Positions 36,647 through 45,080 of a stretch of 64,000 nucleotides of DNA are shown here, piece after piece (within the stretch, counting starts at the first letter, position 1; every line of letters begins with the position of its first letter). Source of the stretch: Flavobacteriales bacterium. Its GTDB lineage: Bacteria > Bacteroidota > Bacteroidia > Flavobacteriales > Flavobacteriaceae. A model generated the notes under the pieces. It ran no database searches and was not told the origin of the DNA. It saw only the letters and a list, made by a program, of their open reading frames with translations. A program made the position numbers and the translations under genes. Where the stretch lies: positions 63,285-127,284 of the forward strand of contig WTJC01000013.1 of assembly GCA_011525015.1 (NCBI GenBank), read 5' to 3'.

Positions 36647-39600
36647 GATCTTTGGAATCTTGGGCTTCTTTCTCTTTGTTGGATGTCAACCGGATATATT
36701 TGACCTTAGAGAATTGCCCGAAATACCTGGAGTTGATGGAAGTTCTGCCATTGTTGGAATTATTTCAGACGATCAAGGAATCGGACAAAACGAAGAGCTC
36801 TACCACATCTCAAAAGTCTTTGATTACACTAAAGTTCCCTTTGCAAAAGAAAACATTCAAACCTTTAATCAACAGCCAAAGATTGGATCTAAAATCAGAG
36901 TGCTTCTGATCAACAATTTGGCCAAGTTAAATGAGACGTCATTTGAGAAAATAATCAATTTTATAGCAGAAGGTGGTACGCTCATACTTACAAAACCTGA
37001 GATCGAACAAGATCAGGCCTTTTTGTTAGGAATGAAGCCAGAAGAAAAGAAAGTTACCAATAAAACAGCCTTTGGAATTCGTTTTAATAGTGCGATTTTT
37101 CCGGAATTAAATAAGCTCGCAGTACCATTAGATAGTGAAGTTCACGAAGGATTTGCCGGTGTTAATTTTTCAAAAGATGTGCGAATATTGGCCACTTCTC
37201 AATCTGAGCTTAGCTACCCTTTGATTGTCGAAAACGATTTTGAATTTGGACGAGTACTTTTATTTAATTCAAATCAAGGGCTTTCGAAGTTATATCGAGG
37301 AGTTATTTTTAGTTTAATTTTGAAGGGACTTGAAGGAGTACCCTATCCTATTGCGAATGCCTCTTCTGTTCATTTGGATGATTTTCCTGCTCCCTTGTAC
37401 AATATAAAATTGGAACCTATTTGGAGCGAATTGGGACTTAATAGTAAAGATTACGTCGAGCAAGTTTGGTGGCCTGACATGAGAGAATTTGCCAGCGAAA
37501 ACGATATCACTTTAACCGCTTATGCCTGTTTTGATTACAATGTAAATAGTGTACCTCCTTTTACATTCAACGAATGGGATGCCTTTGAGCGCAGCGATGA
37601 ACAAGGAAACAAAATCAAAAATTCATCATTTTTAGGGAGAGATCTTATCGCTAATGGCCATGAGATGGCACTTCATGGCTACAATCATGTTTCACTGTTG
37701 AAAGAAGAGTGGACGGAATCTGATTATATGGTTACTGCACTGCAAACCGCTATGAAAAAATGGAATTTGGCTGGCTTTGGACCACCTCCTGTTTCCTACG
37801 TACCACCATCAAATTATATAGACAGTATTGGAATGGCGAACCTAAAGAAAGCAATTCCTTCAATCAAATACATACAAAGTGTTTATTTAGGTGATTTAGA
37901 TGAAGGAGGAGATCGAGAATTTGATGTAGATCCCTATGCGAATTACTTTTTTGATTATCCGAGAATCAGCAGTGGTTTTAATTTAACTCCATCAGACATC
38001 TACTTTATCGAATCCCTCTATTTGTACACTGGGGTTTGGAGTCATTTCATTCACCCTGACGACGTTTTTGAAACACCAGATAATTATCAAAGTACTTCAG
38101 CAAAGTACGATTTTGACTTGCGAAATGAAGAAGGTTTAAATTGGTATACCTCTGAAGGTAAGGAAGGTTTATTTGACAAGTACAAAAAAGAATTCAAGGC
38201 CTTTAAACAAAGGCATCCTTTAAGCAATTTTATCGGCTCGACTAAGGCGTCCGAAGTTGTCGTTCAATGGCGATCAGATCAATTTATTCATGCCGAGAGC
38301 AATGAAAAATACAGTGTTCTCAGTACTTTAGAAAATAACAGTAGCCGTGAACAGTTCTTTTGGAATGTTTATGTTGGACCAAGCAATTCCCAAGCACTAG
38401 AACAATACCTAAAAAGCAAAGAATTGAAGTTCATTAAAAAAAGCATGCATGAGGGTTATTTATTCACTATAGTTTCAGATGATAATTTAATTTCAATTCC
38501 AAAGTTTAATTCGTTCAACAATACCCAAAATGGGGTGGCCGAAAACAAAAATATTTTAATTACAAAGCAAGACGAATTCGCTATCGAACTTGAAGAGCGA
38601 AAACCTTACGAAATAAGATTAGAGAATCTAATTGGCGAAAATAAAATTGCCGAGGCTATCTCTTTATTTGATGAGGCTCTCGATTTAGACTATAATTTTG
38701 AAGTAAAGATTTGGCAAGAATACCTCAACTGGACCTTATGGCAAAAGCAACCCCAATTATTCTGGAAGAGTATTACCAAGGCCATACAGAAAAATACGGT
38801 GCTTGAACTTCAAGACTTTGGCTTTGAACAACTCTTAAATATAGATAATTCAGATGCTGAATCTAGAGCCTTCTGGTTTGAAAAAGCCCTAAATTCAGAC
38901 TTGATGTATTCCATCAAATTTTTAGATGCCTTTATTGACCAGGGCGTAAACGATAAAAACCAACAAAGCTTTTTATTTGCTTTAGAACAACGAAACAAAC
39001 TCCTTGATAGCAAGAAAAATCAACTGGAGTACGTTGCAAATCTATTGGCCATAAAACCAAAGGGGTATTTAATACAATTAAAAGATTTGGAGCCTTGTGA
39101 TGAAGTCTACGCTACTATTTCTTCAGGAATTGCTTATGCCTTTTCTCAAGCCGAGTACTTTGAGGAAGCGCTGCAATGGGCCTGGTGCAATGATGAGGTT
39201 GATGTTCAATCGAAATCAGAATGGCTGTTGGCCCTTGGACGCTTAGACGAAGTGAAAAAAGTAAATTTTGGAGGTTATATAGAGCATCTTATCATAAATG
39301 ATAGCCAAAAAGCATTGCTTGAAATAGAACAGCTAGAAGTCTGTGATAAACGCATCGAAAATCTTGGAATGGACGTGGTTTATCTTTTCTCTAACAACAA
39401 CAAATTACAGAAAGCCATTGACTGGGTAAATTGTGTGGATGCTTTTAATGTTCAAGATTTGATGACTTGGCAATACGAATTACAGGCCTATGAACAACTT
39501 GAAAAAACCTACCTGACCTACATAACAAAAAACCAAAATGATGTTAGAACCAAGGTATATATGGCTAATCTATATCTGTATAGAGATTTGCTCATGCAGG

Positions 39601-40652
39601 CTGCTGAAATTGTAAAAGAAATTCCGAATAGTTTGGCTAAAAGAAATCTCAAAAATGAAATTAACAAACAGCTACTGACGCAATCTCCTTCTTATCAATT
39701 TCAATTTAGGGCCAAATATTCTGATTTTTTTGATGAAAGAAATCAATCTAAATTTTCGAGATCTCTTCGTTTTTTACGAGGAAATGACGTGAGTTCCAAT
39801 TACAACCTTTTTACAGATGGAACACGAAATGTATTATCTGAATTTTCTTCTTCTTATACCTTTGACAATGCAAAAAATTATAAAGTCTCCTTAGGCGCTA
39901 CAAAAAGCACCATTTACCCTTTTGAGTTAGGAGATGATATATCACTCACAGATAATGAAGAGCGAAAATTATTTGGTATTACGTTTGACTTTTACAATTT
40001 AGGAGATTACACCTATGATTTTAGCAGTAGTGCCAGACTTGAAAAAGATCAATTTGACAAACTCTATTTTCAATTCTCCTTTTTACTAAACCAAAGTAAA
40101 ACAGCGTACTTTAGGTCAGTGCAGTTCGATTTGTATCCTGTAAAAACCTCACAAGGATACGGACAAGGAATTTATCAAATCAACGCTCAAGTGGGTCACG
40201 AATTTCGTTTGGCCCCCAAACTTAGATTTTTATCAAACCTAGAATCCAACATTTATTTCGATGGTGAAGCTGATTTCTTAAGCGTAAACCAAATGAGTTA
40301 TTCCATCGTCAACAGTGATCCTGAAAAAGTGTTTTTTGGCCCTCTTCTCGAAGTCTCAGGTGGTCTGGGATCAGTGGATTATCGCAGAGGTTATCCCTAT
40401 TGGATGGATGATGAACGTTTTTATTTTGGAGGTGGCCTTTATGCGCAATGGAATATTGACAATAAATTCGAATCAAATTTCTTATTTGCTCGATACAAAG
40501 AACAAGGAGAAGATAACTTTAACAGTTTTATCAGCAATATTTCCTATAAACTACCCCCCTATTTTGAGCTCACCTCGCAGGTTGAATTTTTCACTCTTGA
40601 GGGATACAATTCTAATAATATCCTCCTCGGGTTAAGGTATCATTTGAAATAG
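36603..40652 (+). CDS. Lipoprotein fusing a PelA-type polysaccharide deacetylase module to a PelB-type helical-repeat and outer-membrane barrel
   Basis: A 1349-residue protein. The signal ends in a lipobox (FFLFVGC, Cys28). Residues ~45-245 are a Rossmann-like domain. Residues ~250-490 look like a NodB/DUF2194 deacetylase: SSVHLDD (Asp259/260), GHEMALHGYNH (His358, His362), SYVPPSN and HFIHPDD (His484). Residues ~665-1030 are helical repeats of TPR type. Residues ~1030-1349 are amphipathic beta strands ending LGLRYHLK, as in an outer-membrane barrel. In Pseudomonas PelA binds the PelB TPR region; here both would be one chain. The start overlaps the upstream gene by 44 bases and no later ATG keeps the signal peptide. 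Confidence 0.82.
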   Translation: MLQKLTTYCSLGKIKIFGILGFFLFVGCQPDIFDLRELPEIPGVDGSSAIVGIISDDQGIGQNEELYHISKVFDYTKVPFAKENIQTFNQQPKIGSKIRVLLINNLAKLNETSFEKIINFIAEGGTLILTKPEIEQDQAFLLGMKPEEKKVTNKTAFGIRFNSAIFPELNKLAVPLDSEVHEGFAGVNFSKDVRILATSQSELSYPLIVENDFEFGRVLLFNSNQGLSKLYRGVIFSLILKGLEGVPYPIANASSVHLDDFPAPLYNIKLEPIWSELGLNSKDYVEQVWWPDMREFASENDITLTAYACFDYNVNSVPPFTFNEWDAFERSDEQGNKIKNSSFLGRDLIANGHEMALHGYNHVSLLKEEWTESDYMVTALQTAMKKWNLAGFGPPPVSYVPPSNYIDSIGMANLKKAIPSIKYIQSVYLGDLDEGGDREFDVDPYANYFFDYPRISSGFNLTPSDIYFIESLYLYTGVWSHFIHPDDVFETPDNYQSTSAKYDFDLRNEEGLNWYTSEGKEGLFDKYKKEFKAFKQRHPLSNFIGSTKASEVVVQWRSDQFIHAESNEKYSVLSTLENNSSREQFFWNVYVGPSNSQALEQYLKSKELKFIKKSMHEGYLFTIVSDDNLISIPKFNSFNNTQNGVAENKNILITKQDEFAIELEERKPYEIRLENLIGENKIAEAISLFDEALDLDYNFEVKIWQEYLNWTLWQKQPQLFWKSITKAIQKNTVLELQDFGFEQLLNIDNSDAESRAFWFEKALNSDLMYSIKFLDAFIDQGVNDKNQQSFLFALEQRNKLLDSKKNQLEYVANLLAIKPKGYLIQLKDLEPCDEVYATISSGIAYAFSQAEYFEEALQWAWCNDEVDVQSKSEWLLALGRLDEVKKVNFGGYIEHLIINDSQKALLEIEQLEVCDKRIENLGMDVVYLFSNNNKLQKAIDWVNCVDAFNVQDLMTWQYELQAYEQLEKTYLTYITKNQNDVRTKVYMANLYLYRDLLMQAAEIVKEIPNSLAKRNLKNEINKQLLTQSPSYQFQFRAKYSDFFDERNQSKFSRSLRFLRGNDVSSNYNLFTDGTRNVLSEFSSSYTFDNAKNYKVSLGATKSTIYPFELGDDISLTDNEERKLFGITFDFYNLGDYTYDFSSSARLEKDQFDKLYFQFSFLLNQSKTAYFRSVQFDLYPVKTSQGYGQGIYQINAQVGHEFRLAPKLRFLSNLESNIYFDGEADFLSVNQMSYSIVNSDPEKVFFGPLLEVSGGLGSVDYRRGYPYWMDDERFYFGGGLYAQWNIDNKFESNFLFARYKEQGEDNFNSFISNISYKLPPYFELTSQVEFFTLEGYNSNNILLGLRYHLK

Positions 40653-40761
40653 TTTACTCTTAATTTTAGCTGTTCATCTTTAGTATAGAGATTGGCCTTT
40701 CACTTTTTATGGTGTAAAGTGCACACTAAAATTTTATACATTTAAAGAAATAGTACAACCC

Positions 40762-42702
40762 ATGAATAAACTAATATTTACAATCTGCGCTCTATTCGCC
40801 TTGGTATCTTGTAGTGAGGAGAATGCCTCTGAAATTGCGGCCAATATGAAAACCTATGACGTCGAACAAATGATGAATAACGAAGCCGTTGGTGGTGGAA
40901 GTTTTTCATCAGACCATTCACGGCTGATCATTCACAGTAATCGAACAGGAATATTCAACGCATATGAAATTGATATCGCAAACGGAAATTTAAAAGCTCT
41001 TACGAGTTCTGACAGCACCTCAATTTTTACGACTTCTTATTTTCCTAATGACGATAGAATGTTACTTCGAATGGATAATAATGGTGATGAGATCTATCAA
41101 ATCTTTATGCGTGATCTTTCAGGAGAAATTCAAAATCTTACACCGAATCCTGGAGCTCGCGCCAACTTCAGAGGTTGGAGCACAGATGAGCAAAGTTTTT
41201 ATTACGACTCCAATCAAAGAACGCCACAAGCTACCGATTTCTACAAGATGAATATCGAAAGCCTAACTGCAGAAATGATTTATGAAAATAAGGAGGGATT
41301 AGACGTAGCTGAAATATCTGGTGATGAAGAATATTTAGCCCTTGTCAAACCCGTAAACACAAATGATGTCGATTTATTTCTGTATTCTGTTTCCAGCAAA
41401 GAAATGACCAAAATAAATACAGTACTCAGCAATAATAATCCTCAAGATTTTTCTAAGGATGGAAAATACCTCTACTACACCTCTGATCAAAACGGAGAGT
41501 TTACCTCGCTTATGCGATATGATATAGCAGAAGGTGTATCTGAGGTTGCTATGGAGAGAGAGTGGGATATCAGTAGTTCATACTTTACCAAATCTGGAAA
41601 ATACAGAGTAACAAGTATAAATAAAGACGGTCAAACCGTAATTGAAGTATTCGATACAGAAGAGGAAAAAAATATTGATTTACCTGCTTTTAACGGCGGT
41701 GGAATAACCTCTGTCGCTTTTTCAAAAGATGAAACTGTCATGCGCTTTTACGTCGGTGATTCAAACAGTCCTTCAAATTTGTTTTATTACGAGCTTGAAT
41801 CAGGTCGCAGCCAACAATTGACCGATGTACTGAATCCTGAAATTCAGCCTCAGGATTTAGTCAAAGCAGAAGTCATACGATTCGCTTCATTTGATGGACT
41901 CGATATTCCTGCAATCTATTACCTCCCTCATCAAGCAAGCGCAGACAACCCTGTTCCTGCTCTGGTATGGGTTCATGGAGGTCCCGGAGGGCAATCACGT
42001 CAAAATTACAACCCTATTATTCAGTATTTAGTCAACAATGGCTATGCCGTATTAGCGGTAAACAATAGAGGAAGCAGTGGTTACGGAAAAACCTTTTATC
42101 AAATGGATGATTTGAATCACGGAGATAAAGACCTTAGAGATTGTATTGAGGGTAAGAATTGGCTCGCTGAACAAGATGTTATCGATGCTGAAAAAATTGG
42201 AATTATCGGTGGATCTTATGGCGGATATATGACCATGGCTGCACTGACCTTTGCTCCAGAAGAATTTGATGTTGGCGTAAACATTTTTGGTGTCACCAAT
42301 TGGATCAGAACCTTAAAGAGTATTCCTCCATGGTGGGCCTCTTTTAAGGATGCGCTTTACCAAGAATTGGGTGACCCATTTAGCGCAGACTCCACAAGGT
42401 TGAAGCAAATTTCTCCCCTATTTCACACCCAAAATGTGACTAAGCCACTAATTGTTTTGCAAGGAGCTCAAGATCCGAGAGTACTTCAAGTAGAATCAGA
42501 TGAAATAGTCGCTGGGGTGCGTTCCAACGGTGTGCCCGTAGAATATGTACTCTTTGAAGACGAGGGTCACGGATTTGTGAAGAAAGAAAACCAAATTGAA
42601 GCCTATGGCAAAATCCTAGAGTTTTTAGACGTTTATCTCAAAGAGAACCCTGGTGAACCTATTCAAGATGGAAGTATCCTAGAACAAGCTAATATAGATT
42701 AA
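40762..42702 (+). CDS. S9 family prolyl oligopeptidase-type serine peptidase, lipoprotein
   Basis: A 646-residue exported protein with a lipobox (LFALVSC). The N-terminal ~360 residues form a beta-propeller of WD40-like/TolB-like repeats (DHSRLIIHSN, SKDGKYLYYTSD). The C-terminal alpha/beta-hydrolase domain has VWVHGGPGGQ, the nucleophile IGGSYGGYMTM, the Asp in LQGAQDPRV and the His in EDEGHGF. It cleaves short peptides, DPP-IV or acylaminoacyl-peptidase style, in the periplasm. A strong terminator follows. Confidence 0.92.
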   Translation: MNKLIFTICALFALVSCSEENASEIAANMKTYDVEQMMNNEAVGGGSFSSDHSRLIIHSNRTGIFNAYEIDIANGNLKALTSSDSTSIFTTSYFPNDDRMLLRMDNNGDEIYQIFMRDLSGEIQNLTPNPGARANFRGWSTDEQSFYYDSNQRTPQATDFYKMNIESLTAEMIYENKEGLDVAEISGDEEYLALVKPVNTNDVDLFLYSVSSKEMTKINTVLSNNNPQDFSKDGKYLYYTSDQNGEFTSLMRYDIAEGVSEVAMEREWDISSSYFTKSGKYRVTSINKDGQTVIEVFDTEEEKNIDLPAFNGGGITSVAFSKDETVMRFYVGDSNSPSNLFYYELESGRSQQLTDVLNPEIQPQDLVKAEVIRFASFDGLDIPAIYYLPHQASADNPVPALVWVHGGPGGQSRQNYNPIIQYLVNNGYAVLAVNNRGSSGYGKTFYQMDDLNHGDKDLRDCIEGKNWLAEQDVIDAEKIGIIGGSYGGYMTMAALTFAPEEFDVGVNIFGVTNWIRTLKSIPPWWASFKDALYQELGDPFSADSTRLKQISPLFHTQNVTKPLIVLQGAQDPRVLQVESDEIVAGVRSNGVPVEYVLFEDEGHGFVKKENQIEAYGKILEFLDVYLKENPGEPIQDGSILEQANID

Positions 42703-42714
42703 AACATAAAAAAG

Positions 42715-42742
42715 AAAAGGAGTGCCAAGGCACTCCTTTTTT
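42715..42742. terminator. Bidirectional intrinsic terminator after the S9 peptidase gene
   Basis: The stem AAAAGGAGTGCC / GGCACTCCTTTT with a two-base loop is flanked by A-rich and T-rich tracts. It lies between two convergent genes and can serve both. Confidence 0.88.
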
Positions 42743-42760
42743 GTTTATAGCATTTCTATT

Positions 42761-43588
42761 TTAGTGCACCTTCCAGTCCGTATAAACTGATGACCAGGTT
42801 CCTATTTCTGCCAAGCCTGCATTTACTGCCTCGAGTTTTGCACCAATTTCTTGATTCAATTCGGTAGCTGTTCCATCATTATTCCAATACATATCTCTGG
42901 TCTTATCAGAGTCAATTGTCCAAATCAAACCGAGTGATCCTTTTTCGGCCCCACGAATCCCTTCCACTAATCTAACGCTCATACCTGGATAAGCATTTTC
43001 ATAATTAGGAATAAAGGTAGTTTTAAAATAGTCGATAAAATCATCCATCTTAGACCCTTTAGTCAGGTTAACATTGAGCGTATGAATACCGATCAAATTA
43101 CCCTCATTTAGGGCTGGAGGCATTAAAACATTCATCATTCCACCTAAGTCGAACCAATCTCCTCCGCCTATAATTTGACCGTCTTTGAAATCATAAGTGT
43201 GATAGGCATTTAAAGAAACCTCTTTTCCGGTAAGTGTATGAGTGGAATTCCAAGTTCCATAAACACGGGTACTACCATCAGCTAAACCAGTTTCTTGATT
43301 AACACCAGGAAGCCAATAATTAGCTTCAAAACTCATGTCTTCAAATGCCGATTGATAACCTAATATCGCAGCTTTTACGCCTTCTTTATCTACCATTCCC
43401 ATTCCATATCCAGGCATTTGCCATTGAATGTCTTCATGGATGTAATCTAACATAGCTTCATAATCTTCTTGCTCGTGAAGTTTTATATAAGCTTTAGCTG
43501 CTTCAGTATTTTTCTCATAATCTGCATGCTTGCCATTTGTACATGAGACCACTAATAGTGCACTTATCGCAATTAATGTATTTTTCAT
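42761..43588 (-). CDS. Lipoprotein with NTF2/SnoaL-like domain plus second alpha/beta domain
   Basis: A 275-residue protein with a lipobox (LLVVSC). Residues ~25-145 look like an NTF2/SnoaL fold (AYIKLHEQEDYEAMLDYIHEDIQW ... HTYDFKDGQIIGGGDWFD). Residues ~160-275 look like a ferredoxin-like alpha/beta domain (IHTLNVNLTKGSKMDDFIDYF ... YWNNDGTATELNQEI). No catalytic site can be named. It shares strand and topic with the next upstream gene (also a ferredoxin-like secreted protein), and the two may form an operon ending at the terminator at 42715. Confidence 0.7.
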   Translation of the reverse strand: MKNTLIAISALLVVSCTNGKHADYEKNTEAAKAYIKLHEQEDYEAMLDYIHEDIQWQMPGYGMGMVDKEGVKAAILGYQSAFEDMSFEANYWLPGVNQETGLADGSTRVYGTWNSTHTLTGKEVSLNAYHTYDFKDGQIIGGGDWFDLGGMMNVLMPPALNEGNLIGIHTLNVNLTKGSKMDDFIDYFKTTFIPNYENAYPGMSVRLVEGIRGAEKGSLGLIWTIDSDKTRDMYWNNDGTATELNQEIGAKLEAVNAGLAEIGTWSSVYTDWKVH

Positions 43589-43636
43589 ATTCTTAAGTTT
43601 TATATTATTGATAATTCTGATTTATAATTTATTGTA

Positions 43637-44386
43637 TTATCTAACCCCATCCACTAAGGTGAGCATTTCTACTCTTGTCATTTCCCTTAGTTTTAATATA
43701 GATTGGTAGTTTGATTTTTGAGTTTTTGTAGAAGGACTTACCCAACTATTATTTTTATAGACATCGCCCATACTCTCGAAGAAATTTGCGGTAAAATAAT
43801 CCTCTTCATTTTCACCACGAGAATTCAAAATCTTGTGTAGTCCCCAGCCTACCAAGAGTTCGTTATTCTTATGATTTGGCTGAAAATCATTTAATTCCTT
43901 TTGTTCGTATTCATAAAACATGGTAGGATCAACGTCCATAAAACTCAATTGCAATACCTCAGCTGGTTTTTCATTTACTGGTGCAAATCCGCCCTTGTAT
44001 AGGGTCATAAGCATTTTGGATCCATCCAAGTTTAAAGAAGAGAGTTGTTCCCACACCCGTGACATTTCAGATTCAGAAAATAAATCTTGACCGTTCCAAC
44101 CATTATTATTCGCAAAAACATCTATTGATGGCCATAAATGGGCATAAACGAAAGTAGAATAATTTGGATCTTCATCATTTTCTAATTTCCACATATCCCA
44201 GCCAATTTTACCACTATTTTCTATCGCATATTTATGTAATTGTTTAAAATACGTTTGCTCTAGTTCAATGAGTTTATTTTCATGACTGGTTTCGACCTTA
44301 ACGTAATGTAAAGCCACTACGATTTCCTGTGCCTTCAAAAAAAACATGTTTGAGACAAGGAAAAATAGGACAATAAGTTTTTTCAT
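43637..44386 (-). CDS. Secreted protein of unknown function, ferredoxin-like fold suspected
   Basis: A 249-residue protein with an N-terminal signal peptide (FFLKAQ). The mature part alternates strands and helices in a pattern like dimeric alpha/beta-barrel proteins (VALHYVKVETSHENKLIELE, TFVYAHLWPSID, YFTANFFESMGDVY). No recognisable catalytic motif is seen. It lies 48 bases upstream of the NTF2-like lipoprotein gene on the same strand and probably shares its transcript. Confidence 0.6.
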   Translation of the reverse strand: MKKLIVLFFLVSNMFFLKAQEIVVALHYVKVETSHENKLIELEQTYFKQLHKYAIENSGKIGWDMWKLENDEDPNYSTFVYAHLWPSIDVFANNNGWNGQDLFSESEMSRVWEQLSSLNLDGSKMLMTLYKGGFAPVNEKPAEVLQLSFMDVDPTMFYEYEQKELNDFQPNHKNNELLVGWGLHKILNSRGENEEDYFTANFFESMGDVYKNNSWVSPSTKTQKSNYQSILKLREMTRVEMLTLVDGVR

Positions 44387-44460
44387 ATTTTAATTGTTTA
44401 TAGTTTGTATCAATTTACAATAAAAAAGTATAATTGTTTATTAATCCTATTATATTCTCA

Positions 44461-45042
44461 TTAAAGCTTTATATAACGCCTTGTACCTGGTCTTTTTCTT
44501 GGCTGTGGTTTACCAAATTTAATTTGCAATTGCAATTCAATACCAGAAGCAGAAATATCTATATCCTCCAAATTAGACGAATTTGAAAGCTGAGTTCCGT
44601 AACTTCCTACTAAGGTCACAGTATCACTTAAATCTATACCCAATCCAAGGTTAGCACTAGTGGCAGATTTCTTTACGATATTTGTATCAACATCAGCAAG
44701 GGCAATACCGACCCCTAATCCTCCACGAAGAAAAAAGGATGCCGTTCTACCTCCCAGATAGTAATCAACATTACCTCCAAATCCAATTGCATTATTAGAT
44801 TCGTCCTCGACTTTTTCTCCTATGCCATATGCAATGTATGGCTGTAGATCTACTTTTTCACCCAATTGAAGGTCGAGAAACAATCCCAATCCAAATGAGC
44901 CTGAAGCTTCTTCAGGAGCAATAGTTATTCCATCACCTGAAATTTTTCCTTTTGCAGAAGCATACGAGCTGAAAACTCCAAACTGTGCACTTGTAGTGTG
45001 AATTAATCCAAAAACGAGCAGATAAAACAGAGATTTTTTCAT
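44461..45042 (-). CDS. Small outer-membrane beta-barrel protein (porin/OmpW-like)
   Basis: A 193-residue protein with a signal peptide (HTTSAQ). The mature region alternates small and aromatic residues in about eight strands (GSFGLGLFLDLQL, VDLQPYIAYGIGEK, TASFFLRGGLGVGIALAD), as in compact outer-membrane proteins. The C-terminal Lys/Arg-rich tail (PRKRPGTRRYIKL) is unusual for a barrel and may lie in the periplasm. Function unknown. It is divergent from the amidohydrolase gene. Confidence 0.65.
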   Translation of the reverse strand: MKKSLFYLLVFGLIHTTSAQFGVFSSYASAKGKISGDGITIAPEEASGSFGLGLFLDLQLGEKVDLQPYIAYGIGEKVEDESNNAIGFGGNVDYYLGGRTASFFLRGGLGVGIALADVDTNIVKKSATSANLGLGIDLSDTVTLVGSYGTQLSNSSNLEDIDISASGIELQLQIKFGKPQPRKRPGTRRYIKL

Positions 45043-45080
45043 AATAAAATACTTTTGATGAATATCAAGATATACTTATT

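Larger units (their letters stand above)
30786..40652 (+). other. Pel-like exopolysaccharide biosynthesis and export operon
   Basis: Five plus-strand genes with gaps of 0 bases or overlaps of 14, 14 and 44 bases form one transcriptional unit. The order is PelF-like transferase, PelG-like transporter, PelA-hydrolase-like protein, polytopic membrane protein, and deacetylase/repeat/barrel fusion. Pel is a partly deacetylated alpha-1,4-linked N-acetylgalactosamine polymer, made in Pseudomonas by PelABCDEFG. PelF, PelG, both halves of PelA and a PelB-like exporter are recognisable here. PelC and the c-di-GMP receptor PelD are not, and PelE is not recognised. The polymer assignment is inferred from the gene set. 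Confidence 0.8.

Noticed and set aside
40690-40730. Inverted repeat CACTTT / AAAGTG after the barrel-fusion gene
   Set aside because: The stem is only six bases and no T-run follows; it is not a credible terminator.
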